From positions 1 through 6,410 of the forward strand of contig JAITEJ010000084.1 of the NCBI GenBank assembly GCA_031282095.1: a stretch of 6,410 nt of DNA, written 5' to 3'. A program made the translations under genes and the position numbers. Each line of letters begins with the position of its first letter. Position 1 is the first letter of the stretch. The notes below the pieces were generated by a model. It did no database searches, was not told the DNA's origin, and saw only the letters and a program-made list of their open reading frames with translations. Source of the stretch: Clostridiales bacterium (lineage in GTDB: Bacteria; Bacillota_A; Clostridia; Christensenellales; CAG-917). This document shows, in pieces, positions 1 to 6,105 of the stretch.

Positions 1-2
1 TG

Positions 3-1349
3 ACGAAATACTCCAATTTGACCTCAGGCAAGGTTTACTGGAAGGTTCTCAACGAGGAGCGCGCCGGTACGTATAGAGGCGAAACGGTTCAGATTATCCC
101 GCACGTCACCAACGAAATCAAGAGGTTTATTCACGAAAACGCCGTCAATTCCGACGCGGATGTCGTGATTACCGAAATCGGAGGCACGGTAGGCGATATA
201 GAGGGTATGCCGTTCATCGAGGCGATACGTCAAATTTACTTAGAGAAAGGCAAGCGTAATTGCCTGTTCATACACGTGACGCTGCTGCCTTACATATCCG
301 GTTCCAACGAATACAAATCAAAGCCTACGCAGCACTCCGTCAAGGAGCTGCAGTCTATGGGAATCGCGCCGGATATAATCGTGCTGCGTTCGGATACGAC
401 TCCCGACGACGACATGATTAAGAAAATCGCCATGTTCTGCAATGTGGAAAAGGATTGCGTCATATCCAACGTTACGCTCCCTTCCCTTTATTCCGCGCCT
501 ATAATGCTGCACGAATGCGGACTGGACCGCGTGGTATGCCGCCACCTTGGGTTGGAAACTCCGGAATCCGACTTGACCGAGTGGAAGCAGATGCTTATGC
601 GCATGGCGAAAACCGACCGCAAGGTTAAAATCGCTATATGCGGCAAATACATGGCGCTTCACGACGCATACCTTTCCGTGACGGAGGCGCTTTATCACGC
701 CGGTTACGAGAACGGCGCGAAGGTGGAGATCGAATGGGTGGACAGCTCGAAAGTAACCGAAAACAGCGCCCCCGAAATTTTCAAGGATTGCAAGGGCATA
801 CTTGTTCCCGGAGGTTTCGGATTGAGCGGAATAGACGGTAAAATAGCGGCGTGCCGGTATGCCCGCGAAAACAATATCCCCTACTTCGGCATCTGTCTTG
901 GGATGCAGATCGCCGTCATAGAGTTCGCGCGCAACGTGCTGGGGTTAGAGGACGCCCACTCTCACGAGTTCGCTCCCGAAAGCGCACATAAGGTTATAGA
1001 CCTTATGCCGGATCAGCGCGGGGTTCAGATGGGAGGCACAATGCGTTTAGGGGCATATCCATGTACAATCAAGCCCGGCACATTTATGGAAGCCGCCTAC
1101 GCAAGCGATTTCATATACGAACGTCACCGCCACCGCTATGAGTTCAACAACGAGTTCCGCGGTCTTATGGAAAACGCGGGGCTTGTGGTTTCCGGCGAAT
1201 CTCCCGACGGGCGCATCGTCGAAACCATAGAGTTGGACGATAAAAAATTCTTTGTCGGCGTCCAATTTCATCCCGAATTCAAAAGCCGCCCCAACAGGGC
1301 TCACCCATTGTTCAAGGCATTCGTCGGCGCGACTTTAATTAAGGATTAA
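3..1349 (+). CDS. pyrG: CTP synthase (glutamine-hydrolysing), 5'-truncated by the window edge
   Basis: Makes CTP from UTP, ATP and glutamine-derived ammonia in the cytoplasm, the last step of de novo pyrimidine nucleotide synthesis. The frame is open from base 3 (T-K-Y-S-N-L-T-S-G-K); the TTG at 18 is an internal Leu codon, not the start. By comparison with the 545-residue E. coli enzyme about 87 N-terminal residues, including the P-loop, lie outside the window. Visible synthetase-domain motifs are EIGGTVGDIE and KPTQHSVKEL. The C-terminal class I glutamine amidotransferase domain has the oxyanion segment LVPGGFG, the nucleophile motif GICLGMQ (Cys codon 894-896) and QFHPEF, with catalytic His at 1269-1271 and Glu at 1275-1277. 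GGTMRLGA and ERHRHRYEFN are also family signatures. It ends at TAA 1347-1349. There is no frameshift, and I see no reason to doubt that it is functional. Confidence 0.97.
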   Translation, partial: TKYSNLTSGKVYWKVLNEERAGTYRGETVQIIPHVTNEIKRFIHENAVNSDADVVITEIGGTVGDIEGMPFIEAIRQIYLEKGKRNCLFIHVTLLPYISGSNEYKSKPTQHSVKELQSMGIAPDIIVLRSDTTPDDDMIKKIAMFCNVEKDCVISNVTLPSLYSAPIMLHECGLDRVVCRHLGLETPESDLTEWKQMLMRMAKTDRKVKIAICGKYMALHDAYLSVTEALYHAGYENGAKVEIEWVDSSKVTENSAPEIFKDCKGILVPGGFGLSGIDGKIAACRYARENNIPYFGICLGMQIAVIEFARNVLGLEDAHSHEFAPESAHKVIDLMPDQRGVQMGGTMRLGAYPCTIKPGTFMEAAYASDFIYERHRHRYEFNNEFRGLMENAGLVVSGESPDGRIVETIELDDKKFFVGVQFHPEFKSRPNRAHPLFKAFVGATLIKD

Positions 1350-1373
1350 AGCGAACGGAAACCGTGGAGTATA

Positions 1374-1394
1374 CGGCGATTGGGGCAATGGCCG
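1374..1394 (+). other. Stem-loop downstream of pyrG, possible transcript end
   Basis: CGGC-G-ATTG pairs with CAAT-G-GCCG around a GGG loop: eight pairs in a nine-position stem, with one G-G mismatch. It lies 24 bases after the pyrG stop. No U-tract follows (the next bases are gaaatata), so it is not a standard intrinsic terminator; it may protect the 3' end or act with Rho. A smaller ACGG-AAA-CCGT hairpin lies just upstream at 1355-1365. Function is inferred. Confidence 0.35.
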
Positions 1395-1474
1395 GAAATA
1401 TACGGGCTTGCGTTGAGCCGTTGCAGGCGAACACTTTATTGCAGCGACAATAGACCGAGCATCAGGAGTATACA

Positions 1475-2275
1475 ATGATAGGAGCAATAATCGGGGATAT
1501 TGTAGGTTCGCGCTTTGAATTTAACAATATAAAAACTAAAAAATTCGATTTATTCGGTTCCGGCTGCTGTTATACCGACGACAGCGTAATGTCGCTTGCA
1601 ATCGCAAAGGCTATATTAGAGTCCGACGGCGACAAAAGCAAGCTTGGGGCGACTGCCGAGCGGCTTATGAGGAAACTCGGCAGAGAGTATTTGTGTTGCG
1701 GTTTCGGCGGAATGTTTTTTAATTGGCTTTTATCCGAGGATCCGAAACCGTATAAAAGTTTCGGCAACGGCTCCGCTATGAGGGTTTCAGCTTGCGGCTT
1801 TGCGGCTAAGAATGTTGAAGAAGCTAAAGAACTGTCGAAAGCGGTAACTGAAATCACCCACAATCACCCGGAAGGCATAAAGGGGGCGGAAGCGGTCGCG
1901 GTTTGCGTTTTTTTAGCTAAAGAAGGATGTTCGCGCCGTCAAATAGGCGAATATGTCAAAAAAAATTATTATCCTATTAATTTCACACTGAACGAAATCC
2001 GTGCAACCTATAAATTTAACGAAACCTGTCAGAAAACCGTTCCGCAGGCGATAGCGGCTTTTTTGGAAAGTACCTCGTTTGAGGACGCGATACGAAACGC
2101 CGTATCTATCGGCGGCGACAGCGACACTCTCGGAGCAATAGCCGGCGCGATAGCCGAAGCCTTTTACGGTGTTCCCGACCGAATCAGGAGCGGAACGCGT
2201 CCGTATTTAGACGATACGCTTTATAATATACTGACGGAGTTTGAAGCCGTATATCCGCCTAAAAAGGGAATTTAA
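1475..2275 (+). CDS. ADP-ribosylglycohydrolase family protein (DraG/ARH fold)
   Basis: The family is all-helical and dimetal (Mg/Mn); its members cleave ADP-ribose from modified proteins or nucleic acids, or hydrolyse related ADP-ribose compounds. This 266-residue protein has the complete motif set: N-terminal GDIVGSRFE (7-15), first metal site TDDSVM (34-39), GNGSAMR (97-103), HNHPEG (129-134) and the second metal site IGGDSDT (212-218), which runs on into the helix GAIAGAIAEAFYG. Length is typical for a single-domain bacterial member. No signal peptide or membrane segment is seen, so it is cytoplasmic. The ATG at 1475 has AGGAG at 1464-1468 with a 6-base spacer, a strong site. It is followed after six bases by the HAD gene, so the two are probably co-transcribed. 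A hand count over 1921-1980 gives 20 G+C of 60, against 30 of 60 in pyrG at 601-660, which suggests an acquired segment. The substrate cannot be told from sequence; there is no neighbouring ADP-ribosyltransferase or nitrogenase gene in the window. Confidence 0.93.
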   Translation: MIGAIIGDIVGSRFEFNNIKTKKFDLFGSGCCYTDDSVMSLAIAKAILESDGDKSKLGATAERLMRKLGREYLCCGFGGMFFNWLLSEDPKPYKSFGNGSAMRVSACGFAAKNVEEAKELSKAVTEITHNHPEGIKGAEAVAVCVFLAKEGCSRRQIGEYVKKNYYPINFTLNEIRATYKFNETCQKTVPQAIAAFLESTSFEDAIRNAVSIGGDSDTLGAIAGAIAEAFYGVPDRIRSGTRPYLDDTLYNILTEFEAVYPPKKGI

Positions 2276-2281
2276 GAGATT

Positions 2282-2752
2282 ATGCAACATAAAATCATTT
2301 TTTTGGATATTGACGGCGTATTGGCAATTCCGAGATCGGGAGAATTTTTTGACAAAAACTGCTGCAAGAATTTAAAGGAAATTTTGGACGTTGCCGACGC
2401 TAAAATAGTCGTTTCGTCATCGTGGCGGGAATGTGAACTAAGCGTCAAGGCTTTGCTTGAAAATTTAGAGCGAAACGGCATTGCGGGAGATTATGTCATA
2501 GGCAAAACGCCCGACCTTTCCGATAGCGTCAGTTATTGGCATAAGGGTTGGGACTATAAAGAACTGAGATGGCGTGAAATAGAACGATATATCGCGGAAA
2601 ACGATATAAAGTCATATGTGATTATTGACGATTACAATTTAACTCCGTACATATCAAAGCGTTTCGTTAAAACCAATGAATGCAGCGGATTGACGGCAAG
2701 ATGTAAGGATTTGTGTATTCAAATATTAAATGACGAGACAGATCTTACGTAA
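2282..2752 (+). CDS. Small HAD-superfamily phosphatase-like protein (HAD_SAK type)
   Basis: A 156-residue stand-alone HAD domain. HAD motif I is FLDIDGVL with nucleophile Asp9 and acid/base Asp11. Motif II is in VVSSSWR (43-49). The acidic motif IV is VIIDD, with Asp116 and Asp117. The SSSWR block, the RWREIERYI helix (96-104) and the IIDD...GLT ending (to residue 138) match the HAD domain named after Swiss Army Knife RNA-repair proteins, in which it is proposed to act as a nucleic-acid end phosphatase. Many single-domain members are uncharacterised, so a small-molecule phosphatase is also possible. The cap region is short. The ATG lies 6 bases after the glycohydrolase stop, with only a weak purine run (AAGAGA, 2274-2279) close to it, which points to translational coupling. 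It is even more AT-rich than its partner (18 G+C of 60 at 2581-2640). The stop sits inside a 10-bp palindrome, CTTACGTAAG (2744-2753). Confidence 0.85.
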   Translation: MQHKIIFLDIDGVLAIPRSGEFFDKNCCKNLKEILDVADAKIVVSSSWRECELSVKALLENLERNGIAGDYVIGKTPDLSDSVSYWHKGWDYKELRWREIERYIAENDIKSYVIIDDYNLTPYISKRFVKTNECSGLTARCKDLCIQILNDETDLT

Positions 2753-2823
2753 GCACAGACGCCCGAAAAACAATCGCGACACGACGCTCCCGCCGCTTTA
2801 ACAATCCGAGTACTCAATAAACA

Positions 2824-3122
2824 GGGGCGCGTACGCATCAACACGCGTAAAAGCGGTTGTCAAAAAGAATTTCTATGTCGGAACTTATCTAGGGGAGCGT
2901 ACGCATCAACACGCATAAAAGCGGCTCAATTGCCTGTCGTACGCCGCGTCGTCATATGGGGCGCGTACGCATCAGCCGATAGAAGCATGCGTTTTTAAAT
3001 CTGCATTAGCCGCGTCGCCATATGGAGCGTGTACGCGTTAACCGATAGAAGCATGCGTTTTTAGATCTGCATTAGCCGCGTCGTCATATAGGGCGCATAC
3101 TCGTTAACGCGCGTAAAAGCAA
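2824..3122. repeat. Five degenerate copies of a 66-bp tandem repeat in a convergent intergenic gap
   Basis: The motif GCGTACGCATCAAC or a variant recurs at 2829, 2897, 2963, 3029 and 3095, giving spacings of 68, 66, 66 and 66. Copies 1, 2 and 5 continue with an ACGCGTAAAAGC-type tail; copies 3 and 4 continue with CCGATAGAAGCATGCG followed by a T-run and CTGCATTAGC. Units 2943-3008 and 3009-3074 differ at 7 of 66 positions. GCCGCGTCGTCATAT recurs before copies 3, 4 and 5. Units contain short palindromes (GCGTACGC, CATATG, GCATGC). No open frame crosses the array and I see no promoter or terminator in the 427-base gap. Bases 2753-2823 hold nothing I recognise. Confidence 0.85.
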
Positions 3123-3161
3123 CGAAGTATTGAATTTTATCGCAGCTAAACGCATCTTCTA

Positions 3162-3194
3162 ACAGCAGCTTTATCCGCTTTACAGCAGCTTTAT
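3162..3194. repeat. 20-bp direct duplication at the 3' end of dapL
   Basis: ACAGCAGCTTTAT occurs at 3162-3174 and again at 3182-3194, a 20-base step that gives about 1.65 copies. On the coding (minus) strand this duplicates the last codons of dapL (ATAAAGCTGCTGT) just beyond its TAA. It looks like a small slippage or duplication event that leaves the protein intact. Confidence 0.6.
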
Positions 3195-4358
3195 GATGTT
3201 ATCAACCGCTTTTTCGGTTGTTTGCTTGGAGCCGAAGCCGGTTAAACGGAAATAGCCCTCGCCCATTTTACCGAAACCGGAGCCGGGAGTGCCGACCACG
3301 TTGGCGCGTTCTAACAAGAAATCGAAGAACTCCCACGACTGCATACCTCCGGGGCATTCCAACCATATATACGGAGAATTCTTGCCGCCTGTATGCCATA
3401 TTTTTTTAGCGGTCAGCGCGGCGCTTATCGTACGCGCGTTTTCCATATAATAATTTATTACCGCGCTTATTTCCGCACGGCTTTTCTCGGTGAAAACGGC
3501 TTCCGCGGCACGCTGCACCATGTAAGACACGCCGTTAAACTTAGTGCTTTGTCTCCTTAACCAAAGAGCGTTCAGCTCGACGCCTCCGAACTTCAAATCG
3601 TGCGGAACGACCGTGTATCCGCAACGCGTCCCGGTGAAACCGGCGGTTTTTGAAAGGGAGCCGATCTCCGCGGCGCAAGTGCGCGCGCCATCGATCTCAT
3701 AAATGCTGTGCGGCAATTCCGGGTCGGAAATGAACGCCTCATATGCCGCGTCAAACAAAATCAACGCCTTTTTTTCATTGGCGTAGTCTACCCACGCTTT
3801 CAGTTCGGCTTTTGTGTACGCCGCGCCGGTCGGATTGTTCGGGGAACAAATATAAATTATGTCGGCGTCATAACCGAAGTCCGGCATAGGCTTGAAACCG
3901 TTCGACTTGTCACCCTCGGCATAGTCTATTCGGCGCCCTAACATGATGTTGACGTCAAGGTATGCGGGATAGACGGGATCGGGAATCAACGCGCGGTTTT
4001 CGTTGGATAATATGTCGAGAAAATTGCCGAAATCGCTTTTAGCGCCGTCGCTTATGAATATTTCGGACGAATCGAGGTTTACGCCGCGTCCGGAGTAATA
4101 CGCTTTCAGCGCGTCCCGTAAAAAACCGTAACCTTGCTCCGGACCGTAGCCGCGGAAGCTTTCCGCGGACGCCATCTCGTCGGACGCGCCGTGCAGAGCC
4201 GCGACGACGGAGGGCGTCAGGGGTTTCGTCACGTCGCCTATCCCCAGGCGCAGAATCTCCGCCCCCGGATGCGCCGCCTTATAAGCCTCCACTTTCTTCG
4301 CCACCGTAGAAAACAAATAGCTTTCCTTCAACTTCAAATAGTTTTCGTTTATCTTCAT
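3180..4358 (-). CDS. dapL: LL-diaminopimelate aminotransferase
   Basis: A PLP enzyme of aminotransferase fold type I that converts tetrahydrodipicolinate plus glutamate to LL-diaminopimelate and 2-oxoglutarate in one step, bypassing the succinylase, acetylase and dehydrogenase branches of lysine/DAP synthesis. The start MKINENYLKLK (ATG 4356-4358) gives 392 residues, normal for the family. The ATG six bases upstream overlaps the Shine-Dalgarno AAGGA (4364-4368) and is unlikely to be used. Counting from the chosen start, motifs are LGIGDVTKPL (38-47), the cofactor-loop ISDGAKSD (103-110), CSPNNPTG (171-178), DAAYEAF (203-209) and the Schiff-base segment SLSKTAGFTGTR (234-245), with catalytic Lys237 encoded at 3648-3650. 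It follows dapF by 73 bases on the same strand, so the two form an operon catalysing consecutive steps. No mutations are visible at key residues. Confidence 0.96.
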   Translation of the reverse strand: MKINENYLKLKESYLFSTVAKKVEAYKAAHPGAEILRLGIGDVTKPLTPSVVAALHGASDEMASAESFRGYGPEQGYGFLRDALKAYYSGRGVNLDSSEIFISDGAKSDFGNFLDILSNENRALIPDPVYPAYLDVNIMLGRRIDYAEGDKSNGFKPMPDFGYDADIIYICSPNNPTGAAYTKAELKAWVDYANEKKALILFDAAYEAFISDPELPHSIYEIDGARTCAAEIGSLSKTAGFTGTRCGYTVVPHDLKFGGVELNALWLRRQSTKFNGVSYMVQRAAEAVFTEKSRAEISAVINYYMENARTISAALTAKKIWHTGGKNSPYIWLECPGGMQSWEFFDFLLERANVVGTPGSGFGKMGEGYFRLTGFGSKQTTEKAVDNIIKLL

Positions 4359-4363
4359 ATACA

Positions 4364-4368
4364 TCCTT
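4364..4368 (-). promoter_or_regulatory. Shine-Dalgarno site that decides the dapL start
   Basis: AAGGA on the minus strand lies five bases upstream of the ATG at 4356-4358. An in-frame ATG at 4362-4364 overlaps this same site, so the downstream ATG (MKINENYLKL) is the better start. Confidence 0.7.
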
Positions 4369-4372
4369 CGTT

Positions 4373-4388
4373 TGAACGTATTCGTTCA
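4373..4388. promoter_or_regulatory. 16-bp perfect inverted repeat upstream of dapL
   Basis: TGAACG-TATT-CGTTCA is a perfect 6-bp inverted repeat with a 4-base centre, ending 14 bases upstream of the dapL ATG and just ahead of its Shine-Dalgarno site. It could be a repressor operator or, in the mRNA, a small hairpin that tunes dapL translation relative to dapF. No specific regulator can be named. Confidence 0.45.
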
Positions 4389-4431
4389 GTCGTGTTTTAA
4401 TGTTACGCGGGTCCGACTTTTAAGAGAGCAA

Positions 4432-5277
4432 TCAAACGTCCGTTTCTCCGTCGAATACCCTCACCGCGTCGCCCGTCAAAGACAGCTCATAACCGTCGCC
4501 GCAGACTACGGCAAGCTCGCCGCCGCGACAGATAACGGCAATTTCCGTATTAAACGCAAAATAACCGCGCCTGACCGCCGCCGCGACCGCCGCGCACGCG
4601 CCGGTGCCGCAGGCATAGGTTTCCCCGCTGCCGCGCTCCCAAACTCGCATTTTAATACTGTTTTCGGAAAGTACGTTTACAAATTCAACGTTGGTTCGAT
4701 CGGGAAACGCGGGATGCCGCTCTATCAGCGGACCCAACCGCCCGATCTTATCCGAATCTATGCCGTTGCCGCAGAACACTACGCAGTGCGGATTTCCTAC
4801 ACCGACGCAGACCGCTCTGACTATGCTTCCGTCCGTAAGCGTCAGCGGCGTATCGGCGGCGTCCTCCACTGACGCGGGAATTTCTTCCGGCGTAAACGTG
4901 GCATTTCCCATACTTACGCGCGCCTTAAAGGCGTGTCCGGCGCCGTCGAAAAGCAAAGCGATTTTTTTAATCCCCGCGGCGGTTTCCACCGAAACGACCG
5001 CTTTATCGACCGTTTTATCGTCATAAACATACTTTGCGACGCATCGGACGGCATTTCCGCACATTTTCCCCTCGCTGCCGTCAGCATTAAACATACGCAT
5101 TCCGACATCGGCGACTGAGGAGCGCTCTATCAATACCATGCCGTCGCCGCCCACACCGAAATGTCTGTCCGATAACCTTGCCGCAAGCGGCGAGGGATCT
5201 TTTATAGTATTACCGCGGCAATCAAAAAAGATATAATCGTTCCCCACTCCCTGCATTTTAGTGAATTTCAGCCGCAT
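4432..5277 (-). CDS. dapF: Diaminopimelate epimerase
   Basis: A cofactor-independent epimerase that converts LL-DAP to meso-DAP, the direct precursor of lysine and of DAP-type peptidoglycan. The start MRLKFTKMQGVGNDY (ATG 5275-5277) gives 281 residues, typical for the family. A TTG seven codons upstream lacks a proper ribosome site, whereas GGAG at 5285-5288 sits seven bases before this ATG. Both catalytic cysteines are present: Cys73 in MCGNAVRC and Cys223 in YACGTGACA. Other signatures are HFGVGGDGMVLI (40-51), FNADGSEGKMCGN (63-75), GVGNPHCVVF (160-169) and PDRTNVEFV (192-200). The second half is very GC-rich (46 of 60 at 4561-4620). It is the first gene of the dapF-dapL operon, transcribed from the promoter at 5379-5407, and is divergent from the exported-protein gene. 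Confidence 0.96.
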   Translation of the reverse strand: MRLKFTKMQGVGNDYIFFDCRGNTIKDPSPLAARLSDRHFGVGGDGMVLIERSSVADVGMRMFNADGSEGKMCGNAVRCVAKYVYDDKTVDKAVVSVETAAGIKKIALLFDGAGHAFKARVSMGNATFTPEEIPASVEDAADTPLTLTDGSIVRAVCVGVGNPHCVVFCGNGIDSDKIGRLGPLIERHPAFPDRTNVEFVNVLSENSIKMRVWERGSGETYACGTGACAAVAAAVRRGYFAFNTEIAVICRGGELAVVCGDGYELSLTGDAVRVFDGETDV

Positions 5278-5284
5278 TTTTTCT

Positions 5285-5288
5285 CTCC
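5285..5288 (-). promoter_or_regulatory. Shine-Dalgarno site that decides the dapF start
   Basis: GGAG within ACGGAGAGAA on the minus strand, seven bases upstream of the ATG at 5275-5277. It supports this start over the in-frame TTG at 5296-5298, which would place the ribosome site inside the coding region. Confidence 0.75.
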
Positions 5289-5378
5289 GTAAAATCAAAA
5301 TATGACGGAAGAACTAAAAACGCAACCTCTTGTCTGAAAAACGCCGTCCGAAAGCGCCGTCTTTCCACGCTTATAATA

Positions 5379-5407
5379 ATTATATTACATACTCCATATT
5401 TTGGCAA
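5379..5407 (-). promoter_or_regulatory. Sigma-70/A-type promoter of dapF-dapL
   Basis: On the minus strand: -35 TTGCCA (5402-5407, five of six consensus bases), a 17-base spacer, and -10 TATAAT (5379-5384, perfect). The predicted transcription start near 5372 gives a leader of about 95 bases, too short for a typical lysine riboswitch. The leader contains GACGGCG twice, 13 bases apart. Confidence 0.8.
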
Positions 5408-5483
5408 GCAATGAAAACGCATAAGGATATTCGTCGGTTATAAAATAACATAGAATCCGACGCGGAGTTTCCGCAATTCAAAA

Positions 5484-5488
5484 AGGAG
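5484..5488 (+). promoter_or_regulatory. Shine-Dalgarno site that decides the start of the exported-protein gene
   Basis: AGGAG at 5484-5488 is seven bases before the ATG at 5496 but only one base before the in-frame ATG at 5490, so 5496 is the likely start (MRKF rather than MPMRKF). Confidence 0.75.
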
Positions 5489-5495
5489 TATGCCG

Positions 5496-6023
5496 ATGAG
5501 AAAATTTATCATGCACTGTACGGCTTTATTGTTCACGGTTATCGCCCTCGCGGGAATTTCAGCGAGAGGTTCGGATGTTTGCCGAACAGACAGAATCGCA
5601 AACGAGGCGGACCGTATTTCGGAAATTTCCGCAAGGGGCTCGGACGTTTGCAGCGCTTCGGAAACATCCGAACCGGTCATGAAAGAACTCTACGATTTAA
5701 TCACGCCGGAATATATCGAGTTTTACGAGAAACATATATCTAAAGAGCCTGTAATAACCAACGTAAGCCGGCGAAAGCTGACGCGTATTGCGTCGTCCTA
5801 CAACGTCAGCGAAAACAAGGTACGCGCCGTACTCGCCTGTCAGAATCTCGCAGCCCTGAACGGGAGAAGAATGAGCGTTTCGGAACTTATGAAACTGCCC
5901 GAACGGGATTTTATTAAGCTTATCGCCCAGCAAACGCAGATTTTCACAGACAACCTCTCAGAGGAAGAAAAAATCATCTTAAACGAAGAATTCAAAAAGC
6001 TGAAGGCGCCCGCCGCGTCTTAA
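5496..6023 (+). CDS. Unrecognised small exported protein with an internal decapeptide repeat
   Basis: A 175-residue protein that I cannot assign to a family. It begins with a credible signal peptide: basic MRK, a hydrophobic run at about 4-20 (FIMHCTALLF...ALAG), and a possible signal peptidase I site after ISA (21-23). There is no lipobox Cys at the right place. Just after this lie two near-identical decapeptides, GISARGSDVC (20-29) and EISARGSDVC (43-52), 23 residues apart, each ending in Cys. The rest (about 62-175) is predicted from composition to be helical and charged. Residues 95-113 (LTRIASSYNVSENKVRAVL) resemble a helix-turn-helix, which may be coincidental in an exported protein. 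The last 20 residues are rich in Glu and Lys, then APAAS. The start is chosen by AGGAG at 5484-5488. The gene is divergent from dapF; no convincing plus-strand promoter is seen, although TATAAA lies at 5439-5444. It could be a cell-envelope or spore-associated factor, but nothing proves it. Confidence 0.7.
   Translation: MRKFIMHCTALLFTVIALAGISARGSDVCRTDRIANEADRISEISARGSDVCSASETSEPVMKELYDLITPEYIEFYEKHISKEPVITNVSRRKLTRIASSYNVSENKVRAVLACQNLAALNGRRMSVSELMKLPERDFIKLIAQQTQIFTDNLSEEEKIILNEEFKKLKAPAAS
5553..5651 (+). repeat. Two 30-bp coding repeats, 69 bp apart, inside the exported-protein gene
   Basis: Bases 5553-5582 and 5622-5651 match at 24 of 30 positions and encode GISARGSDVC and EISARGSDVC. 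Of six differences, five are synonymous third-position changes (Ser, Ala, Arg, Gly, Asp codons) and one changes Gly to Glu. A 12-bp palindrome, CGGAAATTTCCG, sits at 5620-5631, at the start of the second copy. Confidence 0.8.
5568..5674. repeat. 13-bp perfect inverted repeat inside the exported-protein gene
   Basis: GGTTCGGATGTTT (5568-5580) is exactly the reverse complement of AAACATCCGAACC (5662-5674), with 81 bases between. The left arm is part of the first 30-bp repeat, so the same element seems to be present twice in one orientation and partly once in the other. Confidence 0.75.
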
Positions 6024-6040
6024 AAGACGGTTTCGTCTTT
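6023..6040 (+). terminator. Stem-loop overlapping the stop of the exported-protein gene
   Basis: AAAGACG (6023-6029) pairs perfectly with CGTCTTT (6034-6040) around GTTT. The stem is short and AT-rich, and the following bases are CTGCC, so any U-run is inside the stem. A weak terminator or mRNA 3' structure. Confidence 0.4.
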
Positions 6041-6064
6041 CTGCCAATCAACGGTTACGCTTTC

Positions 6065-6101
6065 AATGCGGTTATAACGCTGTAAAGGAAAAAACCGCAT
6101 T
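6065..6101 (+). terminator. Second stem-loop downstream of the exported-protein gene
   Basis: AATGCGGTT (6065-6073) pairs perfectly over nine bases with AACCGCATT (6093-6101); the loop of 19 bases contains the palindrome GTTATAAC (6071-6078, partly overlapping the stem). It is followed by only a short T run (TTC), so termination is possible but not certain. It lies at the edge of the 122-bp repeat array and may be a diverged part of it. Confidence 0.4.
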
Positions 6102-6105
6102 TTCA

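Noticed and set aside
1413..1451. Promoter for the glycohydrolase gene (TTGAGC with TTTATT, or TTGCAG with GACAAT)
   Set aside because: Each -10 matches only four of six consensus bases, and the second pair has a 19-base spacer. Not strong enough to annotate.
2824..3122. CRISPR array with about 33-base repeats and 33-35-base spacers
   Set aside because: The putative spacers 2-4 resemble each other (shared GCCGCGTCGTCATAT), the repeats change tail between copies, and no cas gene is in the window. It is a degenerate tandem repeat.
4372..4872. Plus-strand 166-codon open frame opposite dapF
   Set aside because: It lies antisense to dapF, whose catalytic motifs are complete; the long frame is a by-product of high GC codon use. 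Similar antisense frames opposite pyrG and dapL were dropped for the same reason.
5278..5372. Lysine riboswitch in the dapF leader
   Set aside because: The predicted leader of about 95 bases is too short for the aptamer and I see no multi-helix core or terminator in it.
5401..5430. Plus-strand promoter using TTGGCA at 5401-5406 for the exported-protein gene
   Set aside because: At 16-18 base spacing only AAGGAT, AGGATA or GGATAT is found, poor -10 matches; TTGGCA overlaps the well-formed minus-strand -35 of dapF and is probably its complement only.
5438..5680. Minus-strand 80-codon frame with repeated TSEPLAEI
   Set aside because: It has no supporting ribosome site, and its repeats are the antisense of the repeat in the exported-protein gene. 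The plus-strand gene has a signal peptide, a good ribosome site and a mainly synonymous substitution pattern.
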